From: Bacteroidia bacterium
Lineage (GTDB): Bacteria; Bacteroidota; Bacteroidia; B-17B0; Aurantibacillaceae
Reading direction: 5' to 3'
Length of the DNA stretch: 64,000 bases
Assembly (NCBI GenBank): GCA_014378485.1
Contig: JACMNO010000061.1
Location: 186,001-250,000, forward strand
This document shows positions 1 through 7,670 of the stretch, in pieces. Under the pieces are notes generated by a model, which saw only the letters and a program-made list of their open reading frames with translations, did no database searches and was not told the DNA's origin. Positions within the stretch are counted from its first letter, which is position 1, and the number at the start of each line of letters is the position of its first letter. A program made the translations under genes and the position numbers.

Positions 1-727
1 TAATCAATAATTTTGAATCCTGCTTTGCCTTTAGCATCATATCACCATCCGTATTTTCAAACACAACGGTATCGTGTTGTTTAATGGAATTAGTATCATT
101 TAAAGTTAGTTCACCTTCCAACACATAAAAACATACATTGTTTGTTTTTGGAGCGGTAAATGTATAATCACTGCCTGTTCTCATTCGCAACATGGCAGTT
201 AACACATCAGAGTTTGCCGGCCCTTTTTTATCCAAATAACTTCCAGATACCAAACGAAATTCCACACCTTCTTTTTCAATTAATACGATTTCATTCTTTG
301 TGATTGGTTGATAAAAAGATGGATTCATTTTTTTCACTTTGGGTAAGTTAATCCATAATTGAATGCCCTGTGACCTTCCGCCTTTTTCGATAAATTCTTT
401 GTCGGCTTTCTCACTATGAATCATTCCTCTCCCTGCGTTGATCCATTGCACTTCATTATTTCCTATTACTTTTTTATTGCCTAATGAATCTTCATGTTCG
501 ATAGAGCCTTCATACATATATGTAACCGGACAAAACCCACGGTGTGGATGCGCTGGAACACGGAAGTTGTTTTCACCAGGCCCGCAGGTAAAATCAAAAT
601 GATGTAATAAAATAAAAGGGCTTATTTGTTCTATTCCCCGCAAAGGAAATGCTTGACGTAATTTGATGGATCCCATCATCATTTCAGGGGCAGAATGTAT
701 TGATTGAATTTTCCTAAAATTTCCCAT
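1..727 (-). CDS. Pirin family protein, 3' end outside window
   Basis: Reading the minus strand from the ATG at 727 gives an open frame of about 242 codons that runs off the left edge, so the C-terminus is missing. The metal-binding signature of the pirin cupin domain is visible: HPHRGF near residue 61, then EHEDSLGN and GRGMIHSE. These supply the His/His/His/Glu iron ligands. Pirins are non-haem Fe cupins; several have quercetin dioxygenase activity or act as redox sensors. Only 2 bases separate it from the small membrane protein upstream, so it is probably the last visible gene of the 3629-to-1 minus-strand run. The family is certain; the substrate is unknown. Confidence 0.9.
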   Translation of the reverse strand, partial: MGNFRKIQSIHSAPEMMMGSIKLRQAFPLRGIEQISPFILLHHFDFTCGPGENNFRVPAHPHRGFCPVTYMYEGSIEHEDSLGNKKVIGNNEVQWINAGRGMIHSEKADKEFIEKGGRSQGIQLWINLPKVKKMNPSFYQPITKNEIVLIEKEGVEFRLVSGSYLDKKGPANSDVLTAMLRMRTGSDYTFTAPKTNNVCFYVLEGELTLNDTNSIKQHDTVVFENTDGDMMLKAKQDSKLLI

Positions 728-729
728 GA

Positions 730-945
730 TTATTTAATTAACCAGTTTCGTAAAAGTTTTTGCAAGTTGGGGATCAATAAAAACACCATAATAGGCACTG
801 CAATTAATGTGATAGCCAAGGTGCGCAGCGGTAATGGATTTATAAGAACCAAATAAGGCCCCAATAAAATAAATATTAATGTTATGAGAGGGTAAATGGC
901 TAGCCATATAAGAACCGCCATTTTCCATTTTTTAGGACCTTGCAT
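730..945 (-). CDS. Small two-helix membrane protein
   Basis: A 71-residue protein with a short basic N-terminus (MQGPKKWK) and two hydrophobic segments (about residues 10-30 and 38-58) joined by a Pro-rich turn, so an inner-membrane hairpin is expected. From memory the pattern resembles the C-terminal membrane part of some antibiotic-biosynthesis-monooxygenase-like proteins, here as a stand-alone gene. Its start lies inside the last codons of the upstream flavin reductase (14-base overlap) and its stop is 2 bases before the pirin start, so the three are probably translationally coupled. A second overlapping frame (734-928) lacks this context and was rejected. Function unknown. Confidence 0.7.
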   Translation of the reverse strand: MQGPKKWKMAVLIWLAIYPLITLIFILLGPYLVLINPLPLRTLAITLIAVPIMVFLLIPNLQKLLRNWLIK

Positions 946-1456
946 GTTTTATCTGGTTTAAAAGTTGCTGTTTTAATTCCTCATTGATAATTCCTTTCTC
1001 CTCATCAAAATTTTCATCAAATTTTGGAAGTGAAAATGTAGCTTTGATAGTAGCTCCATAATAAGGCAAGGTTTTTGTCGCAAATTCTAATACTGAAGTA
1101 CCTCCTCTTTCCCCGGGTGACGTTGCCATTAACAGCATCGGTTTATCTTGGAATACCTTTTTTGCTTTACGAGAGGCCCAATCAAACACGTTTTTAAATC
1201 CAACATTATAGGACGCATTATTTTCTGCAAGTGATAAAACAATAAAGTCAGCCTCTTCAATCTTTTTTAAAAATGCTTCCGCCTCTTTAGGAAATCCTAC
1301 TGCTTTTTCAATATCCACACTGAATAATGGTAAAGGAAAATCATTCAAGTCAATAAGATCAACTTCGGATTCCTTAAACAAATGTGCGGCATAATTTGCC
1401 AGTTTTTTATTAATGGAATGCTTACTGTTACTTCCTGCAAAAGCTAATATTTTCAT
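932..1456 (-). CDS. NADPH-dependent FMN reductase
   Basis: A 174-residue flavodoxin-like protein. It opens with MKILAFAGSNSKHSINKKLA, the phosphate-binding loop of the NADPH-FMN reductase (ChrR/SsuE/azoreductase) family. LSLAENNASYNVGFKNVFDWASR corresponds to the conserved region around the flavin and dimer interface, and SPGERGGTSVLE is the GGxxG-type loop. These cytoplasmic enzymes reduce FMN, quinones or chromate with NAD(P)H. It sits between two pirin genes, a pairing suggesting a redox or electrophile-stress operon. A gap of about 100 bases with an inverted repeat separates it from the upstream pirin. The exact acceptor cannot be read from the sequence. Confidence 0.9.
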   Translation of the reverse strand: MKILAFAGSNSKHSINKKLANYAAHLFKESEVDLIDLNDFPLPLFSVDIEKAVGFPKEAEAFLKKIEEADFIVLSLAENNASYNVGFKNVFDWASRKAKKVFQDKPMLLMATSPGERGGTSVLEFATKTLPYYGATIKATFSLPKFDENFDEEKGIINEELKQQLLNQIKHARS

Positions 1457-1491
1457 ACGTAGATATTATTGTTTTTTAGTTATCATATGGT

Positions 1492-1540
1492 ATAGTCATG
1501 TTATCTTCATTCGTGTTTGTGCTGCTAGCAACATGACTAT
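1492..1540. promoter_or_regulatory. 11-bp inverted repeat upstream of FMN reductase
   Basis: ATAGTCATGTT (1492-1502) and its exact reverse complement (1530-1540) flank 27 bases in the 102-base gap between the exported pirin and the FMN reductase. There is no U-run, so it may be a regulator site or processing hairpin rather than a terminator. Confidence 0.4.
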
Positions 1541-1558
1541 TTCATACGTTATTTAAGT

Positions 1559-2431
1559 TTAAACATTCATTGGTACTTCCATTATTAAGAATTCAGAATC
1601 AGAATTAGCTTTCAAATTTACTTTTTCAATATCCCAGATTCCAAAACCATCCCGTGCATTTAATTCCTGCTCATTGATCTGTAAATTGCCATTTAAATTA
1701 AAGATATATAAACCGTTACCTTTTGATTTAATACTGTACTCTCTCATTGTTCCTTTATCAAATGTTCCTAAATGAAACCAAGCATTTTGATGAATCCACA
1801 CACCTTCATCGTTTGGGTTTGGAGATAAGATTTGTTGTAATTTATTATGTCGGTCTTCTTTCTTTAATGTTATTTGGTCGTAGCGCGGAGTAACGTTTTT
1901 CTTGTTTGGAAAAACCCATATTTGCAAAAATTTCACCGCCTGATCTTTATTTTTATTGTATTCGCTATGCTGTATGCCGCTTCCGGCACTCATAACTTGT
2001 ATATCACCGTTTTTAATAACTGTGGTATTGCCCATACTATCTTTATGTTCCAAATCTCCTTCCAAAGGTATACTGATGATTTCCATGTTGTCATGAGGAT
2101 GTGTTCCAAAACCCATACCTGCGGATACCGTATCGTCGTTCAACACCCTTAATACTCCAAAATGCATTCTTTCAGGATTATAATAGTTTGCAAAACTAAA
2201 ACTATGTTTACTATTCAGCCAGCCATGGTTTGCATCGCCGCGGCTATCTGCTTTATGTAAGATTGTATTTTCCATAATTTTTGATGTGGTGTTTGGTATA
2301 TGATTAAAGCCTAAAACTTCCAGTTCTTTTAATTCATCAATATCATTTATGATAACATTGCTCAGGGCAGATGAGGCAACAAACATTCCTGCCCCTAAAA
2401 AACCTTTCTTTAAAAAATCCTTTCTATTCAT
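1559..2431 (-). CDS. Pirin (YhaK-like) with Tat-like N-terminal signal
   Basis: A 290-residue bicupin. The core carries THPHDNMEI, EHKDSMGN and GSGIQHSEYN, the pirin iron-binding His/Glu set, and RMHFGVLRVLNDD is typical of the YhaK subgroup. Unusually there are about 50 extra N-terminal residues, starting NRKDFLKKGFLGAGMFVASSALS, which resemble a Tat or Sec signal (basic NRKDFLKK, then a small-residue hydrophobic stretch). YhaK-type pirins are normally cytoplasmic and about 230-240 residues long. The start is 44 bases downstream of the Crp/Fnr stop, so they may share a transcript. Pirin family certain; export is inferred because only one Arg is present in the motif. Confidence 0.88.
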   Translation of the reverse strand: MNRKDFLKKGFLGAGMFVASSALSNVIINDIDELKELEVLGFNHIPNTTSKIMENTILHKADSRGDANHGWLNSKHSFSFANYYNPERMHFGVLRVLNDDTVSAGMGFGTHPHDNMEIISIPLEGDLEHKDSMGNTTVIKNGDIQVMSAGSGIQHSEYNKNKDQAVKFLQIWVFPNKKNVTPRYDQITLKKEDRHNKLQQILSPNPNDEGVWIHQNAWFHLGTFDKGTMREYSIKSKGNGLYIFNLNGNLQINEQELNARDGFGIWDIEKVNLKANSDSEFLIMEVPMNV

Positions 2432-2475
2432 TATTCGAAGTTAATGATAGAAGAAACAGAAACAATTAATCTAGG

Positions 2476-3069
2476 TTAAGAAATGCTTTTATGTTTCACA
2501 TATTTAGCACGAAGTTTACTCAGGAATTCGGGTGTAACACCAATATATGCGGCAATTTGTTTTTGAGGGATGCTATTAATCAATTGCGGGTAGGTTTTGC
2601 AGAATTTCAAGTAACGTTCTTGTGCAGATAAACTCAGGTTATCATTTAATCGTTGCTGAAATGATACCAGTGAGTTTTCAGTAATGATTCTGAAGAAACG
2701 TTCAAATTTCGGAACTTTGGTATAAAGTTTTTCCTGGTTATTTTTTGAGAGAAGAACTACTTCAGAATCCATCATAGCTTCAATGTTCAGGATTCCCGGT
2801 CTTTGGGATAATAAACTGTATAGATCACCGATCCACCAATCAGCAGGAGCAAAATTCAATACATGTTCAACACCATTGCTATCAATAGTGTAACCTCTCA
2901 AACAACCATTTATAACAAAAACTGAATGATTGCAAATTTCCCCCTGTTTTAAGAAAAAGTCTTTAGCATTAATTTTTTTATATTCAAGCAATGATACAAC
3001 GTAGTTTTGCTCAGATATTGTAAGCGAGATGTGTTTCGAAAAATTAGTTAGTAATAATGAAAAATCCAT
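2476..3069 (-). CDS. Crp/Fnr-family transcriptional regulator
   Basis: A 197-residue protein with an N-terminal cyclic-nucleotide-binding-like beta roll (about 15-120; FFLKQGEICNHSVFVINGCLRG resembles the phosphate-binding cassette, but key Arg residues for cAMP are not evident) and a C-terminal winged helix (about 145-195; QKQIAAYIGVTPEFLSKLRAK is the recognition helix pattern). It has no Fnr-type N-terminal Cys cluster. It follows the DUF1697 gene by 8 bases and precedes the pirin/reductase genes, so it probably regulates that cluster in response to a small molecule or redox state. Family placement is strong; ligand unknown. Confidence 0.9.
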   Translation of the reverse strand: MDFSLLLTNFSKHISLTISEQNYVVSLLEYKKINAKDFFLKQGEICNHSVFVINGCLRGYTIDSNGVEHVLNFAPADWWIGDLYSLLSQRPGILNIEAMMDSEVVLLSKNNQEKLYTKVPKFERFFRIITENSLVSFQQRLNDNLSLSAQERYLKFCKTYPQLINSIPQKQIAAYIGVTPEFLSKLRAKYVKHKSIS

Positions 3070-3077
3070 CTTTAAAG

Positions 3078-3629
3078 TTATAAAGACAATTGACTAGCCA
3101 GCTTCACCAGTTCGCTAATGGTCTTCCAATTGCGGGTAGTGGCGGTCACTTTTAGTTTATTTTCAAAGAAAGTGTTGTTCAATTTGGTGTTGCCATAACC
3201 ATTCGGACAAAATATATAAACTACCTTTTCTATAATGATAAATTCATCTGACTGATAAGTGGCATCTATTATTTTATCTACATTAGCCTTCTCCGGCACA
3301 TCGGATAGAAAAGTAACATGAAGTTTGGTGATATCTTCTTTTCTTTTAGTCAGAAAAGGATTTTTGTTTAATACATCATTTAATTCCTTTTCTTCTTTAA
3401 CGATAACAGGAACTTCAAAATCAAAATTATCTGATATTTTTTTTGCAATCTTTTTTCCAAGAGCATCGACATTTGTTTTTTTATCCTGAAATACAATATT
3501 ACCGCTCTGGATATAGGTTTTTATATTCTTAAAGTTAAGATCTTCCAATAGATGGCGAAGTGCTTCCATTTTCATCATTTTATGACCGCTCACATTAATT
3601 CCTCTTAAAATTGCAATATAGGTTTGCAT
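3078..3629 (-). CDS. DUF1697 domain protein
   Basis: A 183-residue protein beginning MQTYIAILRGINVSGHKMMKMEALRHLLEDL, the hallmark opening of DUF1697 (LRGINVGG...K..M..L). The conserved TYIQSGNIVF and FLSDVP stretches follow, and the C-terminal ATTRNWKTISELVKLA matches the family's TxRNWxTv motif. Length is normal for the family. DUF1697 proteins are small soluble proteins of unknown biochemical role. It is first in the minus-strand run that continues with the Crp/Fnr regulator. No activity can be assigned. Confidence 0.9.
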   Translation of the reverse strand: MQTYIAILRGINVSGHKMMKMEALRHLLEDLNFKNIKTYIQSGNIVFQDKKTNVDALGKKIAKKISDNFDFEVPVIVKEEKELNDVLNKNPFLTKRKEDITKLHVTFLSDVPEKANVDKIIDATYQSDEFIIIEKVVYIFCPNGYGNTKLNNTFFENKLKVTATTRNWKTISELVKLASQLSL

Positions 3630-3658
3630 ACTTTTTTAAATTTTGTTCGATTTGATCA

Positions 3659-3683
3659 TAAAAAAACCCTCCGTTTGGAAGGT
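3659..3683 (-). terminator. Rho-independent terminator after the HAMP-PP2C gene
   Basis: On the minus strand ACCTTCC pairs with GGAGGGT across a 4-base loop (one T-G wobble) and is followed by a run of about seven T. It lies between the HAMP-PP2C stop (3697) and the DUF1697 start (3629), so it ends the YfiR-TPR-PP2C operon. Confidence 0.75.
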
Positions 3684-3696
3684 CTAGTTTTGTGCG

Positions 3697-5481
3697 TTAA
3701 ACTTTCACGCCAATAATTAAAATATCATCAACCTGTTCTAAATTGCCGCGCCATTCTTCAATGGTTTGGTTAAGCATGGTCTTTTGTCTTTCAATTGGTA
3801 ATTTGCTTACATCTGCCAGTAACTGACGGAAATTACCTGCCATGAATTTTTTTCCTTTAGGCCCGCCAAACTGATCCGCGTATCCATCCGAGAAAATATA
3901 AATGCTATCTCCTTTTTGTAACTGTATAAGGTTGTTGGTAAATGTTTGTTTTTCACCAATGAACATTCCAACTGGGAATTTATCTGCTTTGTGTTGGATT
4001 AATTCATTATTTCTAATGATGTACAATGGATTAAATGCTCCGGAGAACTGTAATTCTAATGTGCTGTAATTAAGTGCACAAAGAGTCATATCCATTCCAT
4101 CCTTAGTCTGTTTTCCGGAGGTTGTATTGGTATGCAATGTATTTGCCACTCCATCATTCATCCTATCCATAATCACGGAAGGCTCAATACTTTCAGTGTT
4201 CTTTAAAATATCTTTTAAAAGATTATATCCAACAATACTCATGAAAGCACCTGGCACTCCGTGCCCAGTGCAATCAACAGCTGCAAAATAACACCAGTCA
4301 TTCTTTTTATCGATCCAGTAAAAATCCCCGCTCACAATATCTTTTGGCTTGTATAAAACGAATGATTCCGGTAAAATTTGCTTTACTAAATTATTAGGAG
4401 GTAAAATAGCTTCCTGGATTCGCTTTGCATAATGGATACTATCAGTAACCTGTTTAAACAGTATTTCAAGTTCCTTTGTCTTTAATTCAATCTCTTCTTT
4501 TTGCTTAACAACCTGTTCGGTACGTTCTATTACTTTCTGCTCCAGCACTCGTTCGTTTTCAGACAAGCCATCACGCATTTTAAGGAGTGCATGACCAAGG
4601 CTATCATCTTTGCTTAGCGGCTTGTAATAAGCTTCAAAATTTCCCTTACCGGTTTGCTTGGCAAATTCGGTGGTGCTTTCCATTGATTCCACAAGGCTAT
4701 TGAGGGCAATTCCCATTTCACCGATTTCATCTGTTCTGTAACTGATTCTTTCCTTTGGGAGAATTCCAAGTCCCATTGACAATAACATTTTCTTTAGTTG
4801 CTGTATTGGTTTGGTAATGGAACGGGTGGTGAATATGGCGATTAAAATACCACCGATGAATAAACCGATCCCTAATAGTTTTACAAAATTATCGAGAAAG
4901 GTAAATGATTTAAACATTTGCTGAGTCGTTTCTTCAGCGTTCAATTCTTTCTGAGCAATTAAATCATTTAACTGATTATAAAGCATTTTGATTTTTTCCT
5001 GACTGTCTTCAAATGGCAAAGCCACTTCAAATTTAATATTTGCATCCTGATAACTCTCCCATGAGTTAAGCGGAGTCATAATTTCTTCCTGATACAATTT
5101 AAATAAACCATCACTAAACTGAATAATGGTTTTTGCTTTTGCAGTTTCCTCTTTTGTCCAACCTTTTGACAAAGAATCAATTTTAGATTTAATATGAGGA
5201 TAATCTTTACTAATCAAATTTCTTAGTTCAGTTTTAGAAGGATCATCATTTGCAGATTGGTTAAAATACCATCTTGAAATTAATGTTTGGGATTTTTGTA
5301 AAATGAAATTATATTCCTTTAATGCAGAAACGGATGGCGTTACTTGTCCTACAACTGAATCTGTTTGTTGCTTGCTTCTTGTGATTGTTACGATGGTAAA
5401 AAGAAAAGCAACTAGAGTTAGTAAAAGCAAAACGCCAAAACCTGTTCCTATTTTTCTTCCAATCGTAAATCTAAATGCCAT
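3697..5481 (-). CDS. HAMP-domain sensor with SpoIIE/PP2C phosphatase output
   Basis: A 594-residue inner-membrane protein. TM1 is at about 10-33, a periplasmic helical sensor region at about 34-195, TM2 at about 198-220, then a HAMP domain (about 218-275), a coiled coil (about 310-350) and a C-terminal SpoIIE-type PP2C domain (about 355-594). Metal-binding motifs of the phosphatase are intact: VSGDFYW, VDCTGHGVPGAFMS, IFSDGYADQFGG and the terminal VDDILIIG. Such proteins dephosphorylate Ser/Thr targets, often anti-sigma antagonists or STAS proteins. It is 12 bases downstream of the TPR gene in the YfiR operon. No partner STAS or kinase gene is adjacent. Confidence 0.92.
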   Translation of the reverse strand: MAFRFTIGRKIGTGFGVLLLLTLVAFLFTIVTITRSKQQTDSVVGQVTPSVSALKEYNFILQKSQTLISRWYFNQSANDDPSKTELRNLISKDYPHIKSKIDSLSKGWTKEETAKAKTIIQFSDGLFKLYQEEIMTPLNSWESYQDANIKFEVALPFEDSQEKIKMLYNQLNDLIAQKELNAEETTQQMFKSFTFLDNFVKLLGIGLFIGGILIAIFTTRSITKPIQQLKKMLLSMGLGILPKERISYRTDEIGEMGIALNSLVESMESTTEFAKQTGKGNFEAYYKPLSKDDSLGHALLKMRDGLSENERVLEQKVIERTEQVVKQKEEIELKTKELEILFKQVTDSIHYAKRIQEAILPPNNLVKQILPESFVLYKPKDIVSGDFYWIDKKNDWCYFAAVDCTGHGVPGAFMSIVGYNLLKDILKNTESIEPSVIMDRMNDGVANTLHTNTTSGKQTKDGMDMTLCALNYSTLELQFSGAFNPLYIIRNNELIQHKADKFPVGMFIGEKQTFTNNLIQLQKGDSIYIFSDGYADQFGGPKGKKFMAGNFRQLLADVSKLPIERQKTMLNQTIEEWRGNLEQVDDILIIGVKV

Positions 5482-5493
5482 ACAATAGCCTGA

Positions 5494-6402
5494 TTATTGT
5501 TTATTTAAGGCTTCTTTCTTTTGCTTAAACTCATTCGCTTTTTCTTCATCCAATAAAGCGGAGTAAATGCCCTGCAAGCTTTCTAAAGCTTTTTCAGCTT
5601 TCGGATCCAGCTCATAAACTTTAATCATAAATGGCAGCGATTGCTTGAATAATTTTTTTGCATTTTCTTGAATTACATCCAATTGAGCAAGGTCAACATC
5701 ATAATCCATCATTCGCATTAAAGTAGCGCCCTGATTGTAGTATAAGATTCCGAGGTTGATGTTTGCACTGATATTTTTATTATCCAATTCCAAAACCTTT
5801 AAAAGTGCGGTTTTAGCAATGTCACCATATTTCTGATTGAAATTATTCTTCATGTATAAATCGGCAAAAATACTGCCTGTTGTGTTGAAGTATTCAATAT
5901 CCTTCGATTTAAAATCAAAGTTTGGATTAACGATTGTTGTGTATTTTTTGTAGTTGGAATAAAACTGTTCGGATTTAACAGTGTTTAATGAGTCCTGAAG
6001 CAAAATGGTACTAATTTTATAGAATGTAGCAGCCCCATTTTTCACAAAAGCATTATTGTTTTCAAAATAACCTTTTGCAGTATCCAGTTTCATAGACATC
6101 AACGCAGAAGCCATCGATGTATCCAGTAAGTGAACTTTAGAAATATTAGCCGGACCGGTTTGTTTGTATGTTTGAAGGTAAGCATATGATCTAATGTGCC
6201 ATGAAGCAGGATCATTTTTTGTTTCAGGGTGAACAATTATTTTTTCGAGCATTGGGATTGCCTGTTCATAATTTTTTTCATTACAAAGCTTTTGAGCATC
6301 AAATAACAGATCAGTTTGCGCGTATTGCTTATGGCAAACAACCAACAGTAAAAAGCAAATAATGCTTTTAATGTAATTATATGGTTTTGATACTGTTAAC
6401 AC
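5494..6402 (-). CDS. Secreted TPR protein of the YfiR operon
   Basis: A 302-residue protein with an N-terminal hydrophobic signal (YIKSIICFLLLVVCHKQYAQ) and tetratricopeptide-type helices: one near NEKNYEQAIPMLEKI (about 40-60), others around DLYMKNNFNQKYGDIAKTALLKVLELDNKNISANINLGILYYNQG (about 175-220) and the C-terminal LPFMIKVYELDPKAEKALESLQGIY. It probably acts as a periplasmic scaffold. It lies between the YfiR-like gene and the HAMP-PP2C gene with short gaps (25 and 12 bases), which implies co-transcription and a shared signalling role. The repeats are degenerate, so exact repeat number is uncertain. Confidence 0.82.
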   Translation of the reverse strand: MLTVSKPYNYIKSIICFLLLVVCHKQYAQTDLLFDAQKLCNEKNYEQAIPMLEKIIVHPETKNDPASWHIRSYAYLQTYKQTGPANISKVHLLDTSMASALMSMKLDTAKGYFENNNAFVKNGAATFYKISTILLQDSLNTVKSEQFYSNYKKYTTIVNPNFDFKSKDIEYFNTTGSIFADLYMKNNFNQKYGDIAKTALLKVLELDNKNISANINLGILYYNQGATLMRMMDYDVDLAQLDVIQENAKKLFKQSLPFMIKVYELDPKAEKALESLQGIYSALLDEEKANEFKQKKEALNKQ

Positions 6403-6427
6403 TTTCTATACAAAATTAATAAATTAT

Positions 6428-6952
6428 TTAATCAACTACAATGGCTAAACCGTTTAATCCATCACCTGTTTTCAGTCCGGCTTTTTTTGCATTATTCTGA
6501 CTATATTCAAAAGCCTGCTTATTATCTGCAACCACAAAATTTATGGCAGCCCCTAATTTTGCTAATCCAGCTTTTTCAGTTACAATAAGCGTTCCATTAC
6601 CTTTATATTTTGCACTTGCATCCTTTAATAAATCAGATGATTCGCTTAATAAATATATAATATGCGGTTTAATGGAAGGATCAAGAGAAGCTGAATTTTT
6701 GATTTCTAATTTTTGATTTCCTACTTGTTTGGAAGAGGCCATTTTATTCAATTCCTGACTCAAACTGGAATTTGTACCAACTATTTGAATAATAAAATTA
6801 CCTGATTTCATTTTTTCAGGCCAATCGAACAGTTTGGTGAAATTATATAAGAATACAGCTTTTCTTTTAGCATTCGTGTCATAGTTTTGCTGAAAACTAA
6901 GACTTGAGAAAGCCAGAATAAAAAATAAACTATATTTTATTAAATTCTTCAA
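6428..6952 (-). CDS. YfiR family (DUF4154) periplasmic protein
   Basis: A 174-residue protein with a signal peptide (MKNLIKYSLFFILAFSSLSFQQ) followed by KAVFLYNFTKLFDWPE, the conserved opening of YfiR/DUF4154 (K..fl.nf..f..WP). The end, INFVVADNKQAFEYSQNNAKKAGLKTGDGLNGLAIVV, matches the family C-terminus. In Pseudomonas, YfiR is a periplasmic repressor of the HAMP-containing cyclase YfiN. Here no GGDEF gene is present; the downstream membrane partner carries a PP2C domain instead. It is first in a three-gene operon facing the sigma-factor gene across about 136 bases. Confidence 0.88.
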   Translation of the reverse strand: MKNLIKYSLFFILAFSSLSFQQNYDTNAKRKAVFLYNFTKLFDWPEKMKSGNFIIQIVGTNSSLSQELNKMASSKQVGNQKLEIKNSASLDPSIKPHIIYLLSESSDLLKDASAKYKGNGTLIVTEKAGLAKLGAAINFVVADNKQAFEYSQNNAKKAGLKTGDGLNGLAIVVD

Positions 6953-7088
6953 TTAAAAGGTCAGTTAAACAAATAGTTTGCCATAATTCTACAACAATCA
7001 AATATAACATTTACATTACAGTTTACAAAGCAATTTTTTGATTAAAATTATAATTCGAAATAGATTATATTTATGATTCAATATATAG

Positions 7089-7670
7089 GTGATTTACGAC
7101 GAAAAATATAATCATAGCTCTGATATAGAATTAATTACAGAGTATAAAAACACAAGAAACAATGTGTTTGTTGGAATATTATATAAGCGTTATTCTCATC
7201 TTGTTTTAGGTCTTTCGTTAAAATATCTTAAAGATGTAGACGAGGCAAAAGATGCCGTTATGCAAATCTTTGAAAAATTACTTTCAGATCTGTTAATACA
7301 CAATATAGAATATTTTAAGAGTTGGTTGTATACCTTATCAAAAAATCATTGTTTGATGATTTTAAGGACAAAACAAACCAAACTCAGAAAAGAAATGGAT
7401 CTGCAAATACATGCTGATTCATTTATGGAAACTGAGAATGATCTGCATCAAAACAAGGCTGCAGAAAGGGAAATACAATATACATCGCTGGAAAAGGCAA
7501 TCGCTGAGTTAAATGAAGATCAAAAAAAATGCATTGAATTGTTTTATTTAAAAGAAATGTCGTACAACCAAATTGTTGATATGACGGGTTATAATTTAAA
7601 TGAAGTGAAAAGCTTTATTCAGAATGGCAAAAGAAATTTGAAAATTAAATTAGAGAAAAACGGTGAGTGA
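7089..7670 (+). CDS. ECF-type RNA polymerase sigma factor
   Basis: A 193-residue protein with sigma region 2 (about 25-95; VFVGILYKRYSHLVLGLSLKYLKDVDEAKDAVMQIFEKL and WLYTLSKNHCLMILR) and region 4 (about 130-185; ALAELNEDQKKCIELFYLKEMSYNQI-type helix-turn-helix, here IAELNEDQKKCIELFYLKEMSY). It starts at GTG 7089; the codon immediately upstream in frame is TAG, so no earlier start exists, and the next internal ATG would delete region 2. Its last 8 bases overlap the next gene, whose product is the likely anti-sigma partner. Expression of a Bacteroidota envelope regulon is the usual role; targets are unknown. Confidence 0.92.
   Translation: MIYDEKYNHSSDIELITEYKNTRNNVFVGILYKRYSHLVLGLSLKYLKDVDEAKDAVMQIFEKLLSDLLIHNIEYFKSWLYTLSKNHCLMILRTKQTKLRKEMDLQIHADSFMETENDLHQNKAAEREIQYTSLEKAIAELNEDQKKCIELFYLKEMSYNQIVDMTGYNLNEVKSFIQNGKRNLKIKLEKNGE

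Noticed and set aside
734-928. Alternative 64-residue frame overlapping the small membrane protein
   Set aside because: The 730-945 frame has two clear membrane helices, fits the operon overlaps and resembles a known family; this one does not.
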